A stretch of 8,426 nt of DNA from the NCBI GenBank assembly GCA_003819755.1, contig RPQK01000306.1:1-8426 (forward strand), in the 5' to 3' direction. Positions 1-6,411 of the stretch are shown here, one piece after another; position 1 is the stretch's first letter, and every line of letters begins with the position of its first letter. The notes beneath the pieces were generated by a model, which saw only the letters and a list, made by a program, of their open reading frames with translations, did no database searches and was not told where the DNA came from. A program made the translations under genes and the position numbers. The DNA comes from Acidobacteriota bacterium (GTDB lineage Bacteria > Acidobacteriota > UBA6911 > RPQK01).

Positions 1-491
1 TCGCGGGACTGCTGAAGAGACGACATCGACTTAGCCGGATCCGTGAACAGCTCGGAGAGCCTCTCGGCGGCATACTTCATCAACGTGCCCTCGAGCAGCC
101 CCTGCTCGGCCTTGCGGGACGGATCGACGCCGAGCTCGACGGCCGGCGGGTTATCCCCGAAGACGTTGCCTTCTCCAAAACCGCGAAGCACGACAATGTA
201 AGCGGTCGCCTCCCCACGCCGGACCCGGTTGAACGCCTCCTGGCGGGATGCCGGCCGGGCGTCAAGCTCAGCCGCTCCTTTCAGGCGCTCGACAAAGCTC
301 CGGGAAGCACTCGAATTGTCCTCGTCGATTACGAAGACCTTGAGCCTGTTGGTCTGATGACCCTCGTTCACGAAGAGTGTCCCAAAAAAGATCGCGATCA
401 AAAGAGGGAAAAAGAAGACGAAGAAGAATCCCGCCTTGTCGCGTAGCATCAGGCGTAGGTCTTTAACGGCGATCGCGATTGTCTCTCTCAT
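1..491 (-). CDS. ABC-2 type transporter permease, N-terminal part (cut by window edge)
   Basis: I translated this by hand from an ATG at 491-489; the frame stays open for 163 codons to the window edge, so the C-terminal part is missing. The N-terminus has a short basic cytosolic stretch with the pattern KDLRLMLRDKAG, then one strongly hydrophobic segment (residues 21-41, rich in Phe), then a long soluble region that begins LKVFVIDED (residues 50-58). This layout is typical of DrrB/YhgE-like ABC-2 permeases (ABC2_membrane_3 type), where a large extracytoplasmic domain follows TM1 and the remaining TM helices form a C-terminal block. The start lies only 5 bp after the stop of the ATPase gene, so the two are almost certainly co-transcribed, probably translationally coupled, and form one exporter. 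The substrate cannot be told from sequence; drugs, lipids or polysaccharides are all known for the family. Confidence 0.88.
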   Translation of the reverse strand, partial: MRETIAIAVKDLRLMLRDKAGFFFVFFFPLLIAIFFGTLFVNEGHQTNRLKVFVIDEDNSSASRSFVERLKGAAELDARPASRQEAFNRVRRGEATAYIVVLRGFGEGNVFGDNPPAVELGVDPSRKAEQGLLEGTLMKYAAERLSELFTDPAKSMSSLQQSR

Positions 492-496
492 AGTCG

Positions 497-1342
497 CTAA
501 TCCCTCAATAGTCGGCCGGTCAGCTTGAGGAAGACCGATTCGAGGTCGGGTCCCTCGAGCCGAAAGCTGAGCAGGTGGGACTCGGCTTGCAGCCGGTTCA
601 GATCCGCCAACGGATCGTCGGTCGGCACTCGGACCTCACCCTGCAGGCTCTGCGCGATCAGGACCTTTTGGCCGCCGTGCGTCCGGAGCAGCCCATCGAT
701 GCTGTCAAGCGCCAGCAGCCGGCCGTGGTCGATGATCCCGACCCTGTCGCACAGTCTCTGCGCTTCCTCCATGTAATGCGTCGTGTAGATGACGGTGCGT
801 CCCCGTTCTCGAAGCGCCAGCACCTTCTCGAAGATCGCGTTGCGCGATTGAGGGTCGACGCCCACCGTCGGCTCGTCCAGGAGCAGCAACTCAGGGTCGT
901 GCACTATGGCGACGGCCAGGTTCAAGCGGCGCTTCATTCCGCCTGAATAAGTGGAGACGCGGTCCTTCCGCCGATCGTGGAGATCGACGAACTGAAGTGT
1001 TGATTTTACCTGCTCCCGCAGCCGCGCCCCCCGCATGCCGGCTATCCTGCCGAAGAAGGCGACGTTTTCCTCCGCCGTCAGTTCGTCATAAAGAGAGAGG
1101 ACCTGGGGAGCAACCCCGATGACCCGGCGGACCGCCGCATTCGCCGGTGATCCGTAACCGAGGATCTCGACGCTTCCACTATCAGCCGCCAGGAGTCCGA
1201 CGGCGATGTTGACCGTGGTCGTCTTCCCCGCCCCATTCGGTCCCAGGAGCCCAAAAACTTCGCCCCGCTTGATCTCCAGCGATAGCCCGTCAACCGCCCG
1301 GATCGACCCAAACGTCTTGTGCAGGTTCAAGATACGAAGCAT
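497..1342 (-). CDS. ABC-2 type transporter ATP-binding protein
   Basis: A 281-residue cytosolic ATPase that powers the adjacent permease. All nucleotide-binding motifs are present and intact: Walker A GPNGAGKT (residues 34-41), Q-loop Gln80, signature YSGGM (132-136), Walker B LLLLDEP (152-158) with catalytic Glu157, D-loop GVDP (161-164) and H-switch His189. The short VGVDPQSR stretch and the roughly 60-residue tail after the nucleotide-binding domain match the DrrA/CcmA/NatA-like group of exporters (drug, Na+, lipid or polysaccharide). The ATG at 1342-1340 is preceded by no convincing Shine-Dalgarno sequence. A weak promoter-like pair lies so close to the start that a nearly leaderless mRNA is possible. 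The gene is followed after 5 bp by the permease. The product class is certain; the substrate is unknown. Confidence 0.96.
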   Translation of the reverse strand: MLRILNLHKTFGSIRAVDGLSLEIKRGEVFGLLGPNGAGKTTTVNIAVGLLAADSGSVEILGYGSPANAAVRRVIGVAPQVLSLYDELTAEENVAFFGRIAGMRGARLREQVKSTLQFVDLHDRRKDRVSTYSGGMKRRLNLAVAIVHDPELLLLDEPTVGVDPQSRNAIFEKVLALRERGRTVIYTTHYMEEAQRLCDRVGIIDHGRLLALDSIDGLLRTHGGQKVLIAQSLQGEVRVPTDDPLADLNRLQAESHLLSFRLEGPDLESVFLKLTGRLLRD

Positions 1343-1353
1343 GATTTTGAAGC

Positions 1354-1383
1354 ATACTACGGCGCGAGGACGAGTGCAGTTAA
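1354..1383 (-). promoter_or_regulatory. Weak candidate promoter for the ABC transporter pair
   Basis: Reading the minus strand, TTAACT (1383-1378) and TAGTAT (1359-1354) are separated by 18 bp; each matches 4 of 6 bases of the sigma-70 consensus. The -10 box ends 11 nt before the ATG, which would give a leader of only a few bases and would fit the lack of a visible Shine-Dalgarno sequence. The rest of the 132-bp gap (1343-1474) shows no clear terminator for the upstream sulfatase-like gene. With such weak matches this could be chance. Confidence 0.2.
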
Positions 1384-1474
1384 TAAAACTCGAAGCAAGA
1401 CTGGGCCGCTATCCCCGAGAGCCACTGGCCCGGTGTGAGAAGATTACCCCTATTTACCTGAGCCAGAGCGCTAC

Positions 1475-3394
1475 TCACTTCCGTCTTAGTTGAGGGTTGA
1501 CGAGGTAGGCTTGTTCTTCCTGGCGATCCGCCTCTTCGGGTCTTCCCTGGGCGCGAAGGGCGTAAGCAAGGCCCAGGTATGCCGCGGCGTTTTTCGGATC
1601 CAGTTGAGTGACGCGAAGGAAGGCTAGCTCGGCTTCTCTCCAGTTGCCCGCTTCCGCTTGCAGACGTCCCAGGTTCTGCCAGGCTGCCAGATAATCTGGT
1701 CGCGCTCGGGTGATCCCCTTGACTTCCTGAACCGCCTGCTCCCTTCGACCTGTCATCCAGTAAAGTCCGGCGAGGTTATTCCTTGACTTATAATCGGAAG
1801 GGACTCCTCTCAATATCTCCTTCAGTTGCCTCTCAGCCTCCTCCAGTTCCTGAAGCTTGATCAGCAAGGTCGCATATCGGGAGCGCGCCATGGCATTGTC
1901 AGGCTGTTCCTTGACGGCCATCTGGTAGTTCTCGCGCGCCGCCTTCAGATTTCCCGACAGCTCGAAACCCCAGGCCTGCAGGTAAGTGATGCCGCGTACC
2001 TCGGGCGCCGCTTTCCTCAGCTTCCTGATCGCCTCGAAGAGCGAAGGATGGAGACGGCCAGCGGACAGATGGTTCAAGACTTCATGATACTGCTCGAACA
2101 CCGCAATGCGGTCTTTCGGGTCGATCAAGGCCGCTGACTGAGCCTTTTTCGCGGATCCAGTGTTCAAATAACCCAGAGCCATCAGTTTTCTCAGGGTATC
2201 GGGGTCGGTCTGTCGGGGAGCTGCCGGGTCCCGTCCGGCCCCGTAATCGGCGATGAAGTGACGCAGCTTTTTGTGGTAGTCCGCGGCAATCCCCGGTTGT
2301 TGTGAGCATAGATTCCGCAGCTCCCCACGGTCCTCGAGGATGTCGTACAGCTCCGGTTTGGCCGCATCAATGTACTTGTATCTGCCGAGGCGCAGGCTTT
2401 GGAGCGGGCTCCAGCCAAAATGCAGTTCAGGCACAAAACATTCGGAATACAGAGGCGCTTCCGGGACTGGCTGGTTCGAAAGGGCAGGACGCAGGCTGCG
2501 GCCTTGGACGGAAGAAGGGACGTCAATGTTCAGCCTGCCAAGGATCGTTGGCATAAGGTCGGCCAACGACACCCGGTGTTGGATTCTTGTGCCGCGTCTT
2601 CCTCGGGAACCGGCCGGACGAACTATCAGAGGGACGTGGAGCGTTGAATCGTATACGAAGAATCCGTGTCCTGCTTCGCCATGGTCGCCCAAGGATTCGC
2701 CGTGATCACTGGTCAGGATGATGTCCGTCTTCCTTAGCAGATCGTTTTCTCTCAAGAAGCGATCGATATCACCCAGACTCTCGTCCACACGGGAGACCTC
2801 GGGGTCATATCCTTCGGGGCGTGGCATGTGGGGATCGTAGAAGTGGACGAAGGCGAAGAAAGCCTGGTCCTGGTTGTGCCCTAGCCAATCCAGAAACCGA
2901 GTCGTGACTTCAGGAGCTGAGCGCTGCACCTCAGTGGAGGCTCCCCCATTCTCTATCGAGGTCGCGAAGCTTTCGTCGAAGGTTTCGAATCCCTGAGAGA
3001 CACCGAATTCGGAGGCCAAGACGTAGGACCCGATAAAGGCGGCAGTCCGGTATTTGTGATCGCGGAGAACTTCGGCAAGGGTCGTCTGGTCGGAGTTCAG
3101 CCGAAAACCAGCGTTTTCGCGCACCCCGTGGCGCGGCGGGATCTGCCCGGTCAACATCGTGGCGTGAGCCGGCAGGGTCAAGGGATATTCAGAGTACGCC
3201 TGCTCGAACAGGAAGCCTTCGGAGGCCCACAGGTCGAAGTGCGGAGTCCGGTTATTCTGATACCCATAGCAGCTCAGCCTGTCCGCCCGGAGTGTATCGA
3301 CACTGATGAGAATCAGGCTCCTCGTCTCTGGTGGGGGCGCAAACAACCAGATCCAGAGATGCAAAATCTCGAGGAGGAACCTCAGAATCGCCAT
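1475..3394 (-). CDS. Sulfatase-fold hydrolase/transferase with C-terminal TPR repeats (Thr in place of formylglycine Cys/Ser)
   Basis: Numbered from the ATG at 3394-3392 (639 aa). Residues 3-19 are hydrophobic and may be a signal peptide or membrane anchor. Residues about 26-385 form an alkaline-phosphatase/sulfatase-superfamily domain: ISVDTLRAD with metal-ligand Asp33, TLPAH at 73-77, DPH with His189, SDHGE with Asp230/His231, and GHGFF with His243. Residues about 471-635 contain roughly five TPR units, a protein-interaction platform. The motif aligned to the sulfatase C/S-x-P-x-R signature reads T-L-P-A-H, so the formylglycine residue is replaced by Thr73 and the Arg by His77. In this superfamily Thr is the nucleophile in phosphodiesterases and phospho-transferases (NPP, LtaS, EptA), so true sulfatase activity is doubtful. 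A TTG three codons upstream (3403) is an alternative start, with an in-frame TGA just beyond it. I prefer the ATG, although neither has a strong ribosome binding site. The gene lies 67 bp after the carboxylesterase. Fold and fusion are sure; the substrate is unknown. Confidence 0.92.
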   Translation of the reverse strand: MAILRFLLEILHLWIWLFAPPPETRSLILISVDTLRADRLSCYGYQNNRTPHFDLWASEGFLFEQAYSEYPLTLPAHATMLTGQIPPRHGVRENAGFRLNSDQTTLAEVLRDHKYRTAAFIGSYVLASEFGVSQGFETFDESFATSIENGGASTEVQRSAPEVTTRFLDWLGHNQDQAFFAFVHFYDPHMPRPEGYDPEVSRVDESLGDIDRFLRENDLLRKTDIILTSDHGESLGDHGEAGHGFFVYDSTLHVPLIVRPAGSRGRRGTRIQHRVSLADLMPTILGRLNIDVPSSVQGRSLRPALSNQPVPEAPLYSECFVPELHFGWSPLQSLRLGRYKYIDAAKPELYDILEDRGELRNLCSQQPGIAADYHKKLRHFIADYGAGRDPAAPRQTDPDTLRKLMALGYLNTGSAKKAQSAALIDPKDRIAVFEQYHEVLNHLSAGRLHPSLFEAIRKLRKAAPEVRGITYLQAWGFELSGNLKAARENYQMAVKEQPDNAMARSRYATLLIKLQELEEAERQLKEILRGVPSDYKSRNNLAGLYWMTGRREQAVQEVKGITRARPDYLAAWQNLGRLQAEAGNWREAELAFLRVTQLDPKNAAAYLGLAYALRAQGRPEEADRQEEQAYLVNPQLRRK

Positions 3395-3461
3395 GGCTCT
3401 CAAAGGATATCATCTTGAGCGAGCAGAAATGGTTCGGGAGCCGTGATTCACCCTGCTGCTG

Positions 3462-5111
3462 TCACCTGGTCTCTCGGTTCAGGCTGAGCTGCGCCTTCTC
3501 GCGGACGGCTCTCAACTCCTGGAAGATTGTGTGCAAGAGTTGAATGCGAGAGGCGCCAGGCAGTTTCGTGGCATGGATCGTGTCTCCGAACTGCAAGCAG
3601 CGTTCATCGCCAGATGCATAGCGCGGCCATTCGGCCAGTCCGGCTCCGTTCGGGTTCCCGGTTTTCGCAAACTGGACCCAGGCGCCCATGATCGCCTTGC
3701 CGAGGGTCATGTCGACGTCCTCGTAGTCCGGAGGTACTGTCGGCCAGATGCGCGTCTTGTAAGTCCCGAAGAGGTACGGGAGCTCAGCCGCATGGTGCGC
3801 GCCGAGCTTGGAAGTCTTTCCCCCCGGGCTGACCCGGCTGAAATGGTAGAGGTAAACCGGGACTTTGGACTGCATTGAAAGAGCGACCGAGCGTGTCGGT
3901 TGCAGGAAAAAGAAATCGGTCACAAGACGCTTGACGGCGTCGGCGACATCGGTATCTTTCTCAACAGGATAGGCCCCGAACAGCTTGTCAGCCGCCTGGT
4001 CTTTGAACCGGTCTTCGAGCCAGGCCCGATAGTCAGCCGCGGTTCTTAACCGACTGAAGAGGATCATGAACAGCGCCGCTTCGTCGGCATTCGTCCCGGT
4101 GAGCAGCGGGACACGAGCGAATTCTCCTCGCTCAAATAGCTCCGAGGGATCACCGGGCAGCACGCGTCCGTCCACGACCGGCCTGTAACAGGGCTGATTG
4201 AGATCGAACAACGAATCGGCATTGGGACGCGGCAGCTTCATCAGTTCCTGAAAGCTCATTCCCCGCAGTGTCGCCAGATCGCCCAACGCGGCCCCGGCTT
4301 CCTCGGCCGCCTGGTAGCCGTACCACGAAGCGCGCAGCTGCCTGATCGGTGTGAAGACCCAGGTGCCACTCTGCGCGATTGCGCGGCTGAACAGCCCTTT
4401 GGCAGGCGGGGAAACCAGCAGCGTGAACACGCTTGCCCCGCCGGCCGATTCGCCGAAAATCGTTACCTTCTTGGGATCCCCGCCGAAACCGGCGATGTTT
4501 CGTTGCACCCACTTGAGCGCGGCAATCTGGTCAAGCAGCCCGTAGTTCCCCGAGACCTTCTCGGCCGACTCCAGGGACAGTTCGGGATGTGCCAGGAAGC
4601 CTAGAACTCCGAGTCGATAGTTGAAGCTGACAAAAATGACTCCCTGCCGGGCCAGGCTCTCTCCGTCATACGTCGGCTGGGCAGAAGACCCGACCATGAA
4701 GCCTCCGCCATGGATCCAGACCATGACCGGCAGGCGGTCCCTGGCGGTTTTCGCCGGGGTCCAGATGTTGAGTCCCAGGCAGTCTTCGGCTTGGGCTAAG
4801 GACAAACCTGGGAACGGAGGTTGAGGACAACTGGCACAATATTCGGTTGCGTCCCGGGTTCTCTCCCAACGCGGGGCGGGTTGCGGGGCCTTCCAGCGGA
4901 GCGCCCCGATCGGGGGAGCGGCATACGGTATTCCCTTAAAGGCGACGACGTCTGTTCCCGAACCTCTTACCAGGCCCGACTCGGTCCGAACGACCGGGTC
5001 TATCCCAAAAGCATCCCCTGCGAAAAAGAACAGGGTCAGAGAGAGCACTAAATATCGAGAAAGCGCGACTGACTGCCGTGATCTTACCCGTTCTTCCGTC
5101 TCCTCACCCAT
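3462..5111 (-). CDS. Secreted type-B carboxylesterase (COesterase family)
   Basis: Numbered from the ATG at 5111-5109 (549 aa). This start is chosen over an in-frame TTG seven codons upstream because GGAGGA lies 9 nt before it. The N-terminus has a charged n-region, a hydrophobic core (about 20-30) and a likely cleavage near AFG (34-36), so the enzyme is probably exported. It carries the full type-B carboxylesterase set: signature EDCLGLNIWTP (109-119), oxyanion-hole HGGG (134-137), nucleophile elbow GESAGG with Ser222, acid Glu344 in NADE, and His440 in GAHHAAEL. Cys92 or Cys95 could pair with Cys111 as in the family's conserved N-terminal disulfide. Length is normal for para-nitrobenzyl-esterase/cholinesterase-like bacterial members. 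It hydrolyses carboxylic esters; natural substrates of this family cannot be read from sequence. It lies 67 bp after another secreted ester hydrolase gene and is probably co-transcribed with it. Confidence 0.96.
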   Translation of the reverse strand: MGEETEERVRSRQSVALSRYLVLSLTLFFFAGDAFGIDPVVRTESGLVRGSGTDVVAFKGIPYAAPPIGALRWKAPQPAPRWERTRDATEYCASCPQPPFPGLSLAQAEDCLGLNIWTPAKTARDRLPVMVWIHGGGFMVGSSAQPTYDGESLARQGVIFVSFNYRLGVLGFLAHPELSLESAEKVSGNYGLLDQIAALKWVQRNIAGFGGDPKKVTIFGESAGGASVFTLLVSPPAKGLFSRAIAQSGTWVFTPIRQLRASWYGYQAAEEAGAALGDLATLRGMSFQELMKLPRPNADSLFDLNQPCYRPVVDGRVLPGDPSELFERGEFARVPLLTGTNADEAALFMILFSRLRTAADYRAWLEDRFKDQAADKLFGAYPVEKDTDVADAVKRLVTDFFFLQPTRSVALSMQSKVPVYLYHFSRVSPGGKTSKLGAHHAAELPYLFGTYKTRIWPTVPPDYEDVDMTLGKAIMGAWVQFAKTGNPNGAGLAEWPRYASGDERCLQFGDTIHATKLPGASRIQLLHTIFQELRAVREKAQLSLNRETR

Positions 5112-5120
5112 GGTTCCTTG

Positions 5121-5126
5121 TCCTCC
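5121..5126 (-). promoter_or_regulatory. Shine-Dalgarno GGAGGA that decides the carboxylesterase start
   Basis: On the minus strand GGAGGA is followed by 9 nt and then ATG (5111-5109). The upstream in-frame TTG (5132-5130) lies before this ribosome binding site and would include it in the coding region, so the ATG is the better start. Confidence 0.8.
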
Positions 5127-5178
5127 GATCAAATAGTACGAACGAGCGCCGCTTGATGTTCGCCAAATGACGTTTGGA

Positions 5179-6186
5179 CTAGCGTAGGCGCTCTTTCAGG
5201 AAGCTCAAAACCTGCTCCAACGCCCAGATCGTCCGCGGGTCTTTCATATTCGCATCAAAATTGTGTCCGCCTCCGGCGATCCGGATTAACTGATGAGGGA
5301 CGCCTTTCCGCTCGAGTGCCTGGTCCATGAGGACCGACTGCTCAAACGGAACATCCGTATCCTTGTCGCCGTGCAGCAAGAGTGTCGGGGGATAGTCCTC
5401 GGAGACGTTCTGTAGCGGGCAGTAGGGCCGAAAGGCGCCCGGCTCCTTGTCCGGATCAAGGCCGACCACCTCAAGAGGCCAGAGCCCATTCTGCCGGCAG
5501 TACAGGTAGTAGGGCCACCGATTCTCGTATGTAGCCTGGGAGATCGGCGCAGTTCCTAGCAGGGAGTAGGCCTTCTCCTTCTCCACCCGCGGTTGTTTCG
5601 AATAGAAAGGATCAGGGCGACTGCTCCAGGCACCCACCACATCACCATAGCCGTAGAAAGAGACGAGCGCGTCCGGGCGTGGCGTGAAACGATATCCCGC
5701 GGTCAAGGTCACGTATCCACCGGCCGACTTCCCCATAACGGCAATCCGATCCGGGTCCGCCTGGAAAAGCGCCGGGCCCTTTTCCCGTACCCAGCGATAG
5801 GCGTCCTGGACGTCCTCGAGGATTGCCGGCAGTTTCGTTTCCGGCGCCAAACGGTGATCAATCGACACGAGGATATAGCCGGCCTCCAGATAGCGCCGGA
5901 CTTGTTCTGCGTTGATCCGTTCCCGGTCGCCGAAAATCAAGGCCCCGCCATGAATCCAGAAGATAACAGGCTTCACCTGGCCGTCGGGTAGCCGGTGAAC
6001 ATCCGCCTGGATGGAGAGGTTTCCCACTTGCTTGTACGTGAACGTCTGTTTCTGCGGAGTTTGTGCCGCACTTTCACGCGCACAAACGCCCAGAAGCAAA
6101 GCGATTAACACAAGGCTTCCCCACGCATGCGGAAGCAGAATCGGCAGGCCACGCTTCACCGCTGACGCAAAATAACTGTCTCGCAT
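5179..6186 (-). CDS. Secreted alpha/beta-hydrolase (HSL / BD-FAE-like esterase)
   Basis: A 335-residue protein whose ATG (6186-6184) is preceded by AAGGAG with 5-nt spacing. A long n-region, a hydrophobic core (about 24-34) and an SAA cleavage site after residue 41 indicate export. The alpha/beta-hydrolase domain shows the oxyanion-hole HGGA (79-82), the HSL-like stretch DHRLAPE (110-116), nucleophile elbow GKSAGG with Ser154, Asp276 in HGDKDTDVP, and His308 in GGGHNF. The triad is therefore complete. The residue before the Ser is Lys153, where most relatives have Asp, Glu or His. The overall layout resembles bacterial secreted carbohydrate or feruloyl/acetyl esterases (BD-FAE type) and dienelactone-hydrolase-like enzymes. 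It probably cleaves acyl or aryl esters, but the substrate is not visible in the sequence. The carboxylesterase gene follows after 67 bp, so a two-gene operon is likely. Confidence 0.93.
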   Translation of the reverse strand: MRDSYFASAVKRGLPILLPHAWGSLVLIALLLGVCARESAAQTPQKQTFTYKQVGNLSIQADVHRLPDGQVKPVIFWIHGGALIFGDRERINAEQVRRYLEAGYILVSIDHRLAPETKLPAILEDVQDAYRWVREKGPALFQADPDRIAVMGKSAGGYVTLTAGYRFTPRPDALVSFYGYGDVVGAWSSRPDPFYSKQPRVEKEKAYSLLGTAPISQATYENRWPYYLYCRQNGLWPLEVVGLDPDKEPGAFRPYCPLQNVSEDYPPTLLLHGDKDTDVPFEQSVLMDQALERKGVPHQLIRIAGGGHNFDANMKDPRTIWALEQVLSFLKERLR

Positions 6187-6411
6187 CCTGTCTCCTTCGT
6201 CTGTTCCCTGCCCTGCTGTTCGTCCGGCTAATCCCGAACGTAGAGGGCACAGGTTTTCGATGACGGAATAACGTTCACCCGGTCACCGATCGTCTCTCTC
6301 AGGTGTGGAAAAACGCCGGGAGAGAAGGCCTTCAGCTGTTAGTCGAGTACCTGACTTGAATCCTCGACCTCCAGCATCGGCCGTTCGCTGCTCAGTTGAC
6401 GTTGCCCAGAG
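6187..6411. other. 225-bp gap between beta-helix gene and hydrolase gene
   Basis: No gene is supported here. It holds the ribosome binding site of the hydrolase at its low end, a perfect 10-bp palindrome GAAGGCCTTC (6324-6333), and an inverted repeat GTCGAG/CTCGAC (6342-6347 and 6363-6368) with a 15-nt loop. Neither hairpin is followed by a T-run on the minus strand, so they are not good rho-independent terminators. I see no convincing -35/-10 pair. Its length still leaves room for a promoter, so the hydrolase may be transcribed independently of the beta-helix gene. Confidence 0.5.
6342..6368. repeat. 6-bp inverted repeat with 15-nt loop
   Basis: GTCGAG at 6342-6347 is exactly complementary to CTCGAC at 6363-6368. 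It lies 44 bp past the stop of the beta-helix gene on its downstream side. It could form a weak hairpin or be an operator half-site pair, but a 6-bp stem with a 15-nt loop is common by chance. Confidence 0.3.

Noticed and set aside
575..946. 123-codon plus-strand frame opposite the ATPase gene
   Set aside because: It is the antisense shadow of a gene with intact Walker A, Walker B and signature motifs, and its own product has no recognisable features.
1381..1474. GGGCC/GGCCC pairing (minus strand) after the sulfatase-like gene as a terminator
   Set aside because: The 5-bp arms are separated by about 19 nt and no T-run follows on the minus strand.
5163..5177. Small hairpin CCAAA/TTTGG just after the hydrolase stop
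   Set aside because: A 5-bp, AT-rich stem without a T-run is too weak for a terminator and would argue against the close spacing to the next gene.
5593..5991. 132-codon plus-strand frame opposite the alpha/beta-hydrolase gene
   Set aside because: Antisense shadow of a complete hydrolase with catalytic triad; high GC makes such frames common.
6031..6186. Possible lipobox around Cys35 (LLGVC) in the hydrolase signal region
   Set aside because: The residue before Cys is Val, not Gly/Ala/Ser, and a normal SAA cleavage site follows, so a soluble secreted protein is more likely than a lipoprotein.
6352..6361. 10-mer GACTTGAATC shared with 8267-8276
   Set aside because: The match does not extend on either side; a single shared 10-mer between two gaps is weak evidence for a common regulatory site.
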